A stretch of 64,000 nucleotides of DNA from Pempheris klunzingeri. Taxonomy: Eukaryota; Chordata; Actinopteri; Acropomatiformes; Pempheridae. The stretch is from contig NC_092019.1 in assembly GCF_042242105.1 (NCBI RefSeq), positions 25,570,328-25,634,327 of the forward strand. Direction: 5' to 3'. Positions 22,669 to 35,800 of the stretch are shown here, in pieces; the stretch's first letter is position 1; each line of letters opens with the position of its first letter. The position numbers and the translations under genes were made by a program. Below the pieces are notes generated by a model. The model saw nothing but the letters and a program-made list of their open reading frames with translations. It searched no databases and was not told where the DNA came from.

Positions 22669-25600
22669 TACAACAACCGACTCAGGTTTCTGACTCAAGT
22701 ACCTCTGGTTGGGAATCACTACAACAGAACATAAAGGGTTTATAAAACAATAGTCATCCACACACACACACACACAATTCTTGAGTGAAAAAGCTCCAAG
22801 CTCTGGATTGAATCCTAAACCTGTACAGCTGCACTGTGAGGTTTGGCAGCTATTACATTGTTTGCATATCAGCATAATGGATCATGACAGACCCAACCTG
22901 CTCAGGACGCCACAGGTGCTTTTCTGTGCACATCAGCTCTGATTATTGGAACAGTTGGACCATCTGATGACGCTACTCAAACTTCACGCAAAAGAACAGG
23001 GGTTCAGGCGACGCCTACCGAGAAGAGCGACGCAAAAATATCCATTTTAAAATGAGGTGATAGAAGAACCCCGTTTTAAGTTTGTATTTCTCAGGACTTA
23101 GGATCACAATGTGAACACACAGACCGAGCAAAGGGAAGATTGTATGAGGTCGGCAGCTGTGGGCTGCAGCGCACAATATCACAACTGCAAACACGGATAA
23201 GCTGTCTATTAATACTGCACAGTGGTCACCAGTCAGAGAGTAAAGTTTCAAAAGGCAGGATGACTCAGCTCAGATAGGAACATGACACATCATCCAGTGG
23301 ATTAAACGAGGCCTGTGGTGCGTGTGCACACGCCACCCACAGCTTAAAGTCCAGAGTTGAGCCCTTTGACCTGTGATCCGACTATTAAAACTTCTGTTTA
23401 GAATGTTTCTTGTCTGCATCCACTGACTCAGAACTTTTAATACTCAAGGCCGGGTCAGCACATACAGAGCTTATCAAGTCCGAAGCTGATTTGGCTTTGG
23501 CTTTACGGACGTCACCGGGACCGGTGCAGCATGTGTGCGCTTCACACCCAAACTAGATTCAACAGGAGAAGGCGTCGATGTCCTTTTATAGATGAATGTG
23601 GAAATGAGTAGAAATTCAAATGTAGACTTTTTGCATATCGCTTTGTGGATGTGGGTTTCCAGGGAAAAAGCCTCTAGCACACAGGCAGCAGTGGCTTTTG
23701 CAATGAAAAGTCTGCCACCTACTAAACCGTGAGCTCAAAAGACAAGTGAAGAAAAACACAAAAACTTGACACTTTGGGCTAAACTGAGCGACGACTGATC
23801 TCTGGGAAACGTAGTGCAGATGCCACAATGACTGCTTGGCACCAGACAGAGACAAAAATGGCACTGAAAGCAGGATTTACATGCTTATTTTACAGAAGTG
23901 CCTGGAGACACATTGTATATGAACAAGTTCTGTATATTTAAATAGAATAAAGACTGTAGGCCAACAGATAAAGACTCATTCTGAAACTCAAAGGGCTGCA
24001 AAGCCTCCAATTCTCTGCCAGTGAAGCAGCTCTACAGTCTGTTCTTGTTCTGTTTTCATCTTGCTGGTAAGATATCCACACTTCAACTTTTTCATTTAAC
24101 ATGTTTGGTTTTCCTTTTGCACAGCGCAACTTCAAACTGCGAATACATGGCCTATCTTTGCATCTGAGGGCCAGAATTCTGAGTACTCGCAGCTTCTAAC
24201 AAGTAAAGCTGCAGCTGAGTAGTTCTGTTAAAGATAAACTTGTGCGTCAGCTGACTTCCCAGAAACTGTTGCTTTTTTTAAAATCAAGGGGCGGGCTGTT
24301 GCTATGAGGAAGTGAAGAGGCCCACAACCAATGCTCTGTCTGTCTGAAAAGGCCGTTCCTCAAAGCTCAAGTTCCAAAACTGCATTCGGCTGGTCTGTGT
24401 GGAAAGCTTCTGTATGAAGAAAACTTGAAACATGATGAAAGGGATTTTTTTTTCATCTCTCATTCTGAAACTAATCTGAGCAATTTGTACAGTTTTTAGA
24501 ATTTCTCAAATGTGTGTCAAGACCAGTGGTCCACATCCCCAGTGTGCACGGAGCTGCTTTTCTGATTCAGGTTTCTGACTCAGAGGAACACTAGATTACC
24601 TGAGCAAGGCTGAATATAAGCCTCGCCCTGCATCACGGTGTCCTCTGGGGTGGGCAGGGACCCAAGATGAACACATTCGATACTCTCCAGTATCTGAATG
24701 TTTAGTATGCGCGTGGACAATAGCTTCAAAGCCACTCCTTAAACTATCCCACGACAGGAATGTGTTCACCTGCTGAAGGGCTTCTACGAGCTCTCCCAGT
24801 GCAGAGGCTGCACAAATCCATCTGAGGAACTCCCTCAGCCACACTTGAGATTTACACTCAGAAGGAAAAAAAAAAAAAAAAACATGAAAAACTGTGGAAT
24901 AAACTAGAAAACAGCCTAGTGAGCTCTGTAGTTTTCTTGAATGAGCACCGTTTCTGACAGCTTCCCCATCAAGTTTCTTTGGCTGAGAAAGACAAGTGAC
25001 CATCTTTATGGGAAATGTGCTGTTATTTGCTTAAAAGCACACAAAGACCCAGCCTCGTGATGAGTTCCCTTCCAATAATGTACATCCCTATTAAGTTATC
25101 ATGTTTGGTTACCCAAATCGCTTTAGTTTACTTTGTCACAGCTAATGTTTCTGTGTGTTAAATTTCAACTATGGCATACAGATAGACATTGGATTAGAGT
25201 AACAACATTACAGCTTAAATACTAATAGTGATAAGAGAGAAAATAATGTATGCACACAGATCTAAATAATGTATTGCTCTAACAAGCCACAGTTAGCAAC
25301 ATCAAGGTTGTTCAAAGACTCGGTGCGCTCTGCATATTCAGCCCCAAGACACTGCAGTGCTGCCTGTTTTCTGCAACCCCCAAACCACTTGTGTATGGTG
25401 CAAGCTGCTCTATGAAATTGCCTCAGCCTCAATTCCCCGTTGTGTAGCAGCCTACTCTTCACAGTGAACTGTGCAGAGGTAACCAGCGCGGTGGCTAACA
25501 TCATTAGCTGCAGGAGAGGACATGGGGAGGTCTGCTGTGGATCATCTCCATGGAGAGGGCCCTACGCCATTTCCTCCTAAGACCTCAATGAGTGTTCTGT

Positions 25601-26365
25601 TTGTCCTGTAACCAGAGACAACGGGAGGATCTGAACAAACAAGGGCGCAGGCACACATCGCCAAGGATTCCCCTGCTTCTGGTTTGATGTGGTCTACACC
25701 AAGGTTTAGGGTTTAACATGACAATATGGCAAAATATTAATGCAAACAGCAGCAGCGCTTAAGTTCTAGTCTAACCTTCGTGACTACAACCATACCACGG
25801 GTGCAAGTAGGTGAGAGAGAAACTGGCTGCAGTTTTGTATCACAGCACCGAGGCTGCAAAACAAGGAGGCACATTATGAGCAGCACAAGTACCCAGTCAC
25901 ATATCAAGCCACATATTAGATTAAATGATTACAAGTGGATTAGAAGAAGTCAACCCAGGAAATAGACAGTGTTATGCAATGAGGATGTTGTGAACTGTTT
26001 ACCCCAGTTTCACAATCTCGCTGGTGCATTCGGCTGCTGTGCACCAGCTCTGTGCAGATATCAACACACTACCACTGCAGCGTGCAAACCTGCGGATGCA
26101 GCTGAGTGCTCGGAGTGATGGAGGCGCTGTCAGTCTCAAATTTCTAGGAAACAGCAGGTCTTGCCCTTTCTTGGGTTGTGGTGTGAATAAAAAAAAAAAA
26201 AATCAAGAGCGGAGGCGTGAAAATTAGTTCAAAGCGAGGCGATTCATTTCAACACAACAGAAGCAGGAAGAGTGTGGATACAACCCATCTTCTGCTTTTG
26301 CAAAATTACGTTAACAGAGAGACCATATCAAAACAGGTCAAACCATGTGAATTATATAGATTTTT
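19117..26365. other. Gene-free interval downstream of mcl1
   Basis: No supported exon. It contains long A runs (about 19880-19902, 22370-22388 and 22640-22666), which could mark old retroposition tails, and a short CA run near 22759. Open frames such as minus-strand 19835-20332 show no recognisable domain. Confidence 0.5.
22640..22666. repeat. Poly-A run (27 A)
   Basis: Homopolymer read directly. It could be the tail of a retroposed sequence, but no recognisable body precedes it. Confidence 0.95.
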
Positions 26366-26371
26366 TTTATT
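26366..26371 (-). terminator. Candidate mcl1 polyadenylation signal
   Basis: TTTATT on the plus strand is AATAAA on the mcl1 strand, about 660 bp downstream of the stop codon. Other signals further downstream are possible, so the true mRNA end is uncertain. Confidence 0.35.
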
Positions 26372-27028
26372 TCAACCTATACAGATGTTAGCTTACAGCT
26401 GGATCCCCGCTATCAACCAGTCTGCTCTCTCTCTCAGAGAGGAACTGTTCTTGTGCATGATGTCCAGCAGACTGGTCGCTCAAAAGTCCTGCATGTGGTT
26501 TTCGTCTCCCAGCACAGATCCAACATTTTCATAACAGGGAAGTAGACCTACACTCATGCAAATAGACCCCCCCTCCTCCACCCACATGGCTGAAGTGTCC
26601 ATACAAAAGGAGTCCAGGGATCATGAATGGGTTCAATGGAAATGGGCTTCATGACTGCATGACATGGGGGAAAAAAATGAAGCTTTCCCTCCCTGCTTTG
26701 GCCTGGGGCTGGTTCTCCTTTACCACAAGGGGATCGTTATATTATTATGAACAACAAACAATCAAGCAAAAATCAGGTCAACTGACTGCCCAAAACCAGT
26801 TTAATTTGCATAGGAACACATTTACACTAGAAAAATAAATCTTTCAAAATTAAATAAAACCTTGTTGTTTAAAGGTTGACTGTAAAGACAGCAAAGAGGC
26901 CCTTTACATCAACAGCAAATATTTCACTTATTCAGTTGGGGGTGGAAGGGCGCCCAAGAGAGAGATGTCCTTTGTGCCAAATCCAAACTGGAGGATGTTA
27001 ATAGTAAGTCTCTGAGTGTCCAAGAAAT

Positions 27029-28328
27029 TCACCTGATCAACAGGGCCAGTGTTGCCCCGATGCCAGCAAATCCAGCAAAGGCCATGAGTGTGTTCCTCAC
27101 CGTGGACTCTGGGTCTGCAACTCGAAAGAACTCAACAAAGCCATCCTGGGAAGAGAGAAAAAAATAAAAATAAAAACACCATTCAAATGAGATCTAAAGC
27201 AAGACGTGTGTTCACTGGACGTGTAAGGCTTTCTTACACAATGACAGCAGTTATGCAACCAGTGGAATTTTCCCCCCCTCCTACATCCTGTGATTCAACC
27301 AGCAGTCATAACTCACCCAGGAGTTGTTTTTGACCAGCCAGTCCCGCTGGGCAGACAGCAGGTACGTGGAGATCTCCTGTCCCACCAGATCCACACAGTT
27401 CTCCCTGCCCCGCTCCTTCAGGTACTGAGACACCACTGCCCCGAAGGCCACCAGGCTGGCAATACGACCCCAGTTGGTGGTTCCGTCTGCGAAGAGGCTC
27501 TTTGCTACCGCGCTGACAAACCTCGTGTCGTCCCCTCTCTCGTCCAGTGACAGTTTGTTGATCATACCTTCAAATAACAAAAATAAATAAATAAATAAAA
27601 AGTCATGGTTAGATCCTTCCTGTACATTAGAAAACAGCATTTCTGAGGTCATTCACTCTTCCTACACCCTCTGTCCATTGAAGTTAATTAGAAATGTATG
27701 ACTGCTGACTGAGCCTAACTGAAGTATAGCTTCCTTGTAGTTCTTGTGAGAGTAAAATGGCCCCCACAGCACTTCCAAACAGCTCAGCCTGTAACAGCAG
27801 GTAAAGCCTATGCTAGCCTCTTCACTACCTACCATTGTATGCGTATCTGTGTTTCTCCAAAACGTCCTGCACAACTCTTTTCATTGTCGAGAGTTCTTTG
27901 CTTTCATTCCATTGCGATTTAGAAAGTCCCGTAGAGTCCCTCAGGAAGCGGCTAATGAGTTGCCTCGTATCGCTCTCCAAGACTAAGTCCCCTGCTGGAC
28001 AACTGGAGACGTCGAGCTCACTGTCCGACTGCATCTCCGGGGTGCACGGCAGCGAGCTGTCCGCGATGGCGTCGTCGTCCTCCCGAAGGCTTTTTGTCGC
28101 ATACCCGTTAGTGGAGTTCACTCCCAGGTTCTTGGGCCGTTTGGGGGCATCGATGGGACCGACGTTCCCGTTTTGAGTGTCTATTGAAGAGCCCACCGCA
28201 AATTGCGGGGACGAATCTCCCGTGCCGTAGTGCATGGATCCCTCCACGACTCCATTTTGAGGAAGGATATAGCTCATGACTCCGGTCGTTAAGTTGAACG
28301 CAGCCCGTTTCGTCGGAATGATATTCAT
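27029..28328 (-). CDS. mcl1: Induced myeloid leukemia cell differentiation protein Mcl-1 homolog (BCL-2 family)
   Basis: Anti-apoptotic BCL-2 protein that acts at the outer mitochondrial membrane by binding BH3-only proteins and BAK/BAX. Three coding exons join in phase: 28328-27833 (496 bp, donor GTAGGT), 27567-27317 (251 bp, donor GTGAGT) and 27145-27029 (117 bp, TGA stop), giving 287 aa. Visible family signatures are a PEST-like acidic N-terminal half with SLPCTPE, a BH3-like helix at about 145-160, BH1 NWGRIASLVAFGA at 197-209, BH2 RDWLVKNNSWDGFVEFF at 240-256, and a C-terminal hydrophobic anchor at about 268-285 ending LLIR. The start chosen is the MNIIPTKR methionine. An in-frame upstream ATG at 28526 would add 66 residues but looks like 5' UTR. 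The long N-terminus and three-exon structure fit MCL1 rather than BCL2 or BCL-XL, as does the ensa/hormad1 neighbourhood. Which teleost paralogue (a or b) cannot be told. Confidence 0.96.
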
Positions 28329-28620
28329 TTGGATTGTTAGCCCGGAAATCAAGCTCACGCTGGCTTGAGTACGTAAAAGAAGAGTAAAAGAGTTGAAGCT
28401 AGTCTGTGAGAAACAAAAAGCTAGCCTTGCCCTAACGCGCACTACTACATGGCGACGCTCCGCTAAAAAACGGAAGTGAAGCGATGACAGGCAGGTCTGG
28501 GTTTTTAAGTGGACGATGAACGTCACATGTTACGTAAATACGCACGTACGTCATGAAAACAGTCACTTCCTCAAAAAAAACGTAATTTTGAATTGGTTTG
28601 CTTTTTGTTTGTTTAGGTTT
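28329..28620 (-). promoter_or_regulatory. mcl1: Probable mcl1 5' UTR and proximal promoter
   Basis: The interval upstream of the start codon contains an ETS-type CGGAAGT at 28471-28477, a TATA-like TTAAAAA on the minus strand near 28502-28508, and TACGTAA/TACGTCA CRE-like motifs at about 28530-28555. Mammalian MCL1 promoters are known to use ETS and CRE elements, so the combination is plausible. The transcription start is inferred, not seen. Confidence 0.5.
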
Positions 28621-29273
28621 GTTTCCAACTAATGAACTAATGTGACAAGAGCTCGGCGGAGGGTCGTGATGGGTGGGAGGCTGGAAAAAAAAAACAAAAA
28701 CAGGAGGGTCGCACACTGTGGCTGATTTGTGGGTTATTAGTGAATTTCCCCGCTGTGGGACAAATACAGGAACGTCTTATTTGTGTTTTTCTTCCATTGC
28801 ATCAACAATAAAGATATGTAGAACCACTACTCCGAACGTTCACAAGAATATTATTAAAAATGACAAATATATAGAATTTATCACTGACCTGTACATTAGT
28901 ACAGATAACCTTCATTTTACGATGATGTACTGACACATTTCCTCAACTTTAATTCCAACGGGGTTTCTGTCGTCCCAGTCTTATACATTTAGAGCCGTGG
29001 TTCTTTCTTACACATGTAAACGTTTCTATGTTTTGTTTCAAGAAAACCAACTTCCTGTCCTCAGAGGGTGGCCTGTCAGAAATAAATGACTGTGCTTCCC
29101 CCTAGTGGCCAAAGGCCTCTTGCAGAAGATTCAACCTTTTACACTTGAGCTTTGGAGTCCATGTGTGCAGGCCTGAGCATGTAGCTACCAACAAATACAT
29201 CACTGGTAGAAGTAACCAGAGCAGAGACCGTGCAGAAATGAAAATCAATTAGGAAATCTTATTAATGTAAAAG

Positions 29274-29279
29274 TTTATT
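29274..29279 (-). terminator. Candidate ensa polyadenylation signal
   Basis: TTTATT on the plus strand reads AATAAA on the ensa strand. It lies between the mcl1 promoter and the ensa stop codon and would imply a 3' UTR of about 3.5 kb. A second candidate is at 29763-29768. Neither can be confirmed without transcripts. Confidence 0.3.
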
Positions 29280-32200
29280 TCAAATACTGACAAAAATCCT
29301 CTCACCTACTCCCACACAACTGAAACATTCCAAGTACTCCTGTACTGTCTTAAAATCATTCCTGTGTTCTCCAGTCATCCTCTTTATCGTGTAAACCCTT
29401 TTTTCCTTGGAAGCGAGGGTGCCTCTGATTTCCCTGCAGTTATCTTGGGCCAGGATGAAATATACTAGTTATGCAATAAGAGAACACATGAAAAAAAAGA
29501 AACATTTACTTGCAAAACAACAAGAAACAGATAAGGTAAAAGCAGCACAAAAGTACTTCAGAGCACACAGCCTGTCATTTCTTTATACATTCTGGCACGT
29601 GTTTATCATAGCTGAACGAGAGACACCCTGTGTGTTGGGTTTCAAACATACCCTGCTATTTCCTCTCGCTAAACTGCTCCGTGCAAAGCCAAACATCAAG
29701 TAGCATTCGAGAACTCCTGTCCGCTGCTGTTTCATTGAACATGTTTGTAGCTTATTCACCCATTTATTTTAGCTTTCTTTACTTCTTCCAGCAGGAAACT
29801 GCAGGCCTTTAAAGACAATATGATGCTGAATGGTCAGTTCATGTCAGTCAAAGTGACAATAAACGTTGCAGACTTTTCTTTTAAGCTCTGGCTGGACCAA
29901 ACGTTGGATCAAATTCAACAATGCACCATTACAATTTTGTGGTAGAATTTACATTGAGGTTTACCACAGTGTCAACTGAATGGACTTTGCCACAGGAGCT
30001 AGAGGACTCTGACACAGAGATACTTGGGGAGAAGAGAGCTGGACTGGTAGAATCGAGGACAGGTGTTCTTTACAGGGTATCATCTCTTAGATTTGTCTTT
30101 GAATCAGCAGCATTTACACATATTTTCATATGATACAGATTCACATAGCCTCTGCAATTCAATAAGATAGAGCAGAAGTAGTGTTTGACTGAAAGGAGAG
30201 AGGAACCATTGAATCAGAAAATAGCTCAGGCTATGAAAGAGTGAAAAGCAGGTGGGAAACAACACAAAAATCCCTTCCTGACGAAGACTATTTACAATGG
30301 CTGGAACAGAGAAAAGCAGTGCATTCATACAACACCACAACAAGCACATACGTACAGGTCAGTTCTCTTTCGCCCACTGCAAATTTGACACGTTTTGAAG
30401 TCTCAGTGAAAAACAAGTGAGGTTGAGATTGTGATGGTGCATGCACCCTATCACCTAGCCTACATGGTGGAGTGTGCGTTTGTGAGGGTTCCCTGAAGCA
30501 GTATTATACAAGGAGGCTGATTCTCAGTGAGCGCCGGCATCCAGTTCAGATTCTTGAAGGTGTGGACGGCACGCATTCAAAGTCTGCAAGGTTGTTTATG
30601 GTGTTGTTCACCTCTTTCAGAGGTCGAACCACATCAACAGGTGGAACTAGAGCGCAGAGCATAGGCTCACACTTTGCCCCCTCACCGTGTGTTATAAAAT
30701 CTCTCTCTGCTTTGCCAAGTGTTGGAGTGAGTGTACCCTGCAGGCATGCAGTGTCCCACTTTAAGCCCGCAATGACGATCTTGGGAGCTGGACTGACACC
30801 TGTGGTTATCAAGTTGCCTGCTGTTTACCCTCTGACACCCCTGAGATCAAAGATCAGTCTGTGTAGCGTGTCAGTTTGGAGAGGAAAAACGTTCTACGGG
30901 GCACTGGGAGTAGAAGTAGGTCTATACTCCAGCTAAGATTTTAGGGAAGTGAAGAAGTAGTACTCCGTTACTACAGTTAGTGTATCACAATGTGAATTGG
31001 CAAAGAAGGCAAGATGTCAAGAGAACCTCTACGTCTGACTGTGATCTAGATTCTGAGAGTGTTAAAACATCAAGAAAGAAATCTCCCACAAAAAAAACTA
31101 TTTTAGCTTAAACAATTAGCTACAACAAGATTCATTCTTTTGTTCGGTCCCAAATGACTGAAAACAATGTGCCATTGTGGGACGCAACTGTGAAGGCTAC
31201 GACTGTGGTTACTTTTGCCTCGTCAATGGGACTTTAAGTGATCGGATGTAGGAGTCGTGTTAAAATCCATGTTTACACGTGACACTGAACGCTAACTTTA
31301 AGCGGTGTGTCTACAAGATGACAGGAAGGTTAGGTACCTGGATGGTGGTCACATCACTGTCATTTCAACACACCGTGAGCCAAGTCATCGCTTCATAACA
31401 TGAGCTGGATGAGTCGATGCGAAGAGTCGCTTTGGAAAGACAAGGGTACCCACAGTCTCTGGGCCTGATAGCTCAGTGTAAAATTTGGCTCAGCTGGTGA
31501 AGCATAGAATTTAAGCCAGAAATCCCAGGATGTAATCCCAAGTGAGTCGATTTAGCACTACCATTTATCTCAGGCATGTTAGCTGGTCTGGTCCTCAAAG
31601 CGCTAAGCTTACCATGAATTACGTGCTTGTTTGAGAATTAATTACAGAAGCATATACTCTATGCAAGGTGCTTCGATCCCCCCACAAATCTTTTAGACTC
31701 ATAGTAAACACACGTCTTGATGCAAATCAACAGCAACCAAACTAAGCCCGAACTCAGAGATTGGCAGGGTTCCCAGCCATTAAAAATAATACAAGGATAT
31801 ACTCAGCTGGCTCTTGCCCTGGGCCCCTCACTGGAGCTTGTGTACATGGATTGTCAGGACAGCAAACAGGAAAGGAGGGAAGGAAATGTGACTGCGGACG
31901 TTTTTAGGGCTCGTGTGTTTGTTTGGATACTTTCTATCACAAAGCAGATGCCCCACTCCCGTTAAAAAAACATGTTCAATTTCTGTTTTGTTACATGTTA
32001 CAATCATGCAGCATATTTATAGAGAACAGGAGCGAAGGGAGTCAAGAATTAAAGCAACATGAGCAGAGGGAGGGAATAAAAACAGCGTTTCAAATCCTTT
32101 TGGCTGAGCTGCGGCAGATGATCTCGGGTTTTGTTCAATGAAAAGTGACCGAGGGATGAGCTGAAAGGAAGCCTCCGTTCGCTTCCCCAGTTTCCCAATA

Positions 32201-32816
32201 TTGTGTCAGTGAGTGATAAAGAACTCTTAAGCTAGGCAGCTGCCCGCACAGATTTGGTATGCAAGTATTCACATGTATCTTCCAACCCCTCCCGCCGAAG
32301 CCAGCCACCAGCACAGATAGGGAACATAAAGATCAGAGAGCGCACTGCGATCATGGTTCCTAACTCCCTTACACACATTATTTTGGTGTCATTTAGGATG
32401 CAAAAAAGAACAGAGCATACTATACAGACTACAAAGTGCATTAACTCACCCCATCCAACCCCTGCCCGATGACACACACCTACTGTGATGCATCTTGGAA
32501 CACCGAAAACCAAGACATAAGGGAGGCGGTAGAGCAGAGTGCGCAGAGGGGGCAGAGCTGTGCATGGTGGGAAGGCAGAGAAGGCCGTGACCTCACAGGC
32601 CACTGAGCCTCCATCCCTCCCACCCCGCCCCACCCACATACAAGCAAATGGAGTTTTAACTTATACAACTCTGCCCGACATGTTAAAGCCAGTGGTGCCT
32701 GGGGATGAAAAGGGAAGAGAGGGGAGGGGGTGGACATATTGGGGACACGGGTGAGGAGGAGGAGGGCGTTTGCCGGGAACCCCAGGGGGGTAAGGGTGCT
32801 TCTTGGATGGTGGAGG
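29280..32816 (-). other. ensa 3' UTR and/or intergenic sequence
   Basis: No coding exon was recognised between the mcl1 promoter and the ensa stop codon. The longest open frame (plus 30472-30936, 154 codons) shows no domain, signal peptide or splice support and is treated as chance. Part of the interval is probably transcribed as ensa 3' UTR. Confidence 0.45.
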
Positions 32817-35800
32817 CTAGCCGGCTAGTTTGCTGGTCACCAAGGAGGACTTCCTCTGGGGCAGGTCCTGCGGCGTGGGAATGTGGTCGCCTGTCACCAG
32901 GTTCTTGTCGGGCCCCGCCACGGGGAGCTGCTTGTTCTTCATCTTGGCCTTGGCCATGTTGTAGTCGCCCGAGTCAAAGTACTTTTGCTGTGTGGAAAAA
33001 AACAGACAGGAAGTGCTCACAGCAGCTTACTGATTCAATCAGACAGAAATGTGTCACAACAATACTCACATGCCCATATGTACCCTCAAAGAGTTAGCAG
33101 TCCCTGATACTGTTCCTCCTGTCCCTACTGACCCTATGGAGGAGCCCTCCTCATGCACTCTCAATGTAAGACGGAGGACAAAATCCACAGTCTATGTGGA
33201 TGTGGATATGAGGCATCAGGAGTTTGAGCTAGGCCTGGTGCGTGCTTTTCATACTGGACTTGTTAGTCTGAGGCTTGTGGTGCCCGCAAACCAATCGCCT
33301 TCTCCCAAAACACACCGTCATTCAGATCTTATTCAATAAGACTCTTATTAAATTTGGATTAATGTGTCTTTTATACTCACGTACGTATTAAAAACAGGCT
33401 GTACAACATGTATGTTTCTCTTTTTTCAGTGTCTTTTTTCCTTGTAAAGCCTTCTGTAATCTCTGGGTTAATAAATTCTACATAAATAGACTTAATTATT
33501 ATTAGAAAAAATGAGAAGAACAGGGAAGCCGGGAGAAAATGAGACAAATACTGTAGCATCTTACAGCCACTTGAAACGTTTTAACAAAGCATTGTCACAT
33601 GCAGTTTTTCCTGTTCTCTTCTTCCACTGTGGACTCGTACAAGAATGCACAAAAGTAGTCCAAGTAAGTTGTTATGTTTCAAAGTTGTTTACATCTCTAT
33701 ATTATGAAAGTCCCCGGAGTGTATTTTTTATATTTTGATCTCGGAAGATGAATTTTGTTCCCCATCTCTTAATTTGGAATCTTATTAGGAGGGAATCTTT
33801 TCACAGCTAGTGACAAAAGATGACAGGATTCAAGTAGTTCTCTTTTTAATGGAAAGATCAAGGTAAGTGTTGGATTGAGCATTGTCAAACGTAAAAATAC
33901 TAAAGAATAAGGGAAAACTCCACTCTCAGATTCTCTGACTCTTTGATATCCTCACTCTGATGATGTCCATTCTGGGAGTTATCTTATGATTAAGCACTGC
34001 AATTTACTTTTTAGCTTTCCCCTCAGCCTGCCTCAGCTACTCCTACTCCAGTCAGTGATTTCCCAGAATGATTTTCACCCATCTCCAGAGGTCGAAGTTC
34101 TCTGTAACATACACAGGACGTGTAGGTGGAGAAGGCAACAGTTTTTCCAGATGAGAGAGGAGAGACAATGATGCCTTTGTGTTCTCTGCCCTCCTGTTCT
34201 AATTACAAATACAAATAATCCATCAAACAAGCTGTTGTATTTCAAATGCCACCAATGTGGCTGCATTGCCTTCTGGTGTACTGAGGTTCAGTCGTTGGAG
34301 AAATTATTTCTCTCTCTGCTTCAATGGGTTCAGCCCCAGAGGACTGCTGAATGGACTGAAAAATGGCAGTTCTAGATAGAAACCCCTACTGTTTGGTTGT
34401 GAGGGACACATAATGTTCACCAGTCATGTTTTAGATGACAGAGGCAAAACATCTTAATGTAACGTGACAATTTATAGGAAAATTAAGTGCAGGATATGTT
34501 GCAAGTAGCAGCTTTTCCAAAGTTTTTCATGTTGATTTTTCAGCGTCATTGATGCGATCAAGGATCTTTAGAATTCACAGAACATGCAGCAAGTTATGTA
34601 TGAAGGAGCAGAGATTCAGGCGGTTGCTGACAGACACATGCCTGCTATGGGGATCAAATCTCACTTTTTTTAAATGAGACACAGTCCTGTCTCCTCACTG
34701 TTCTCCTCTCTGACAATGTCAGCAGAGGTTGGTCACTTACCCCTTTCTGTAGTCTCTTCATCAGGAAGTCCGAGCCGCCTGGCTTCTGGCCCAGGCCGGG
34801 GTACTTGGCCTTCAGCTTGGCCTCCTCTGCCTTCACCGGGTTTGCATTCTTCTCCTGGGAGTCCTGTGGAGGCAGGGATAAACTGACATAAACACTCCTC
34901 TTTTGCAAAAAAAACATGGCCTGGTCAAAATGTCAGCCGATACATCTTCAGGAAAATTTAAGCAGGACTGGAACAGCTGCTTGTGTGACAGGCGCTCATT
35001 TATGGTCACCCTACAATTCCAAAAATGCTGCAGCTTCTACAAAAACAGCTGAATTCCTGCACTTAAGACTACTGAAGTAAACATGGCCGCTTCACTCTTC
35101 AAAAACACTAAAACTGCTCTTGAAAATCTCCGCTGTGGATAGGGCTAAAAACTAGTGACGATGACTAATGGGAAGTGAAGATACTTTATGATAGCATGAG
35201 TCACAGTATGAAAGTTCTTCTGCTACAGTCTCTAATTCCACCATCATGCCTGAGATCTAAAAAATGGTCTAAATGATTGTAAACTTATGTTGATAACAAA
35301 CAACTAAAGGCCGCTTTGGGATTCATGTTTAGAGGGACTTTGTACAAAGAGCCTCATGCATGCATCTGCTAAAGCTAAAGCTCTATACAAGTTCAGCAAA
35401 TCCTCTTATGGTAAACAAATATTATAAAGCAATTAAATATTCCAAACTGGAATAAGCACAAGTTGTGATACAATTAAAGGCAAATGTAAATGATAAGAAA
35501 ACATTTTCAGGTGATGTAGACATAACAAACCTATTTTCTTCTTCTTGTAGGGGTCACGCTCTGGCTGCCATAAATAACAACGTTTACTGTCACAATTCCA
35601 TTTTGTCTTCACGTGACTTCCCTGGTTGTGTGTGTTTTTTAAAGAAAAAAAAATCTAGAAATTGATGTCAAGAGACAATAAACTGGCTCTCACAACACCT
35701 GCAAAGGGTTACAGAAACCTGAAGTGGAAATGTGTGCAGACAGTATTTGTGCTGCTGGCACTGACTAACACAAGCCAAACTGCTCAGATACATTCAAGTC

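Noticed and set aside
27290..28176. Antisense proteins on the plus strand over mcl1
   Set aside because: These frames are the reverse reading of mcl1 coding exons and cross its splice junctions; mcl1 on the minus strand explains the region.
30472..30936. 154-codon plus-strand open frame between mcl1 and ensa
   Set aside because: No family motif, no signal peptide or membrane segment, no supporting splice sites; the interval is more likely ensa 3' UTR or intergenic DNA.
33040..33340. 96-codon plus-strand open frame inside ensa intron
   Set aside because: No recognisable domain; probably intronic or repeat-derived sequence.
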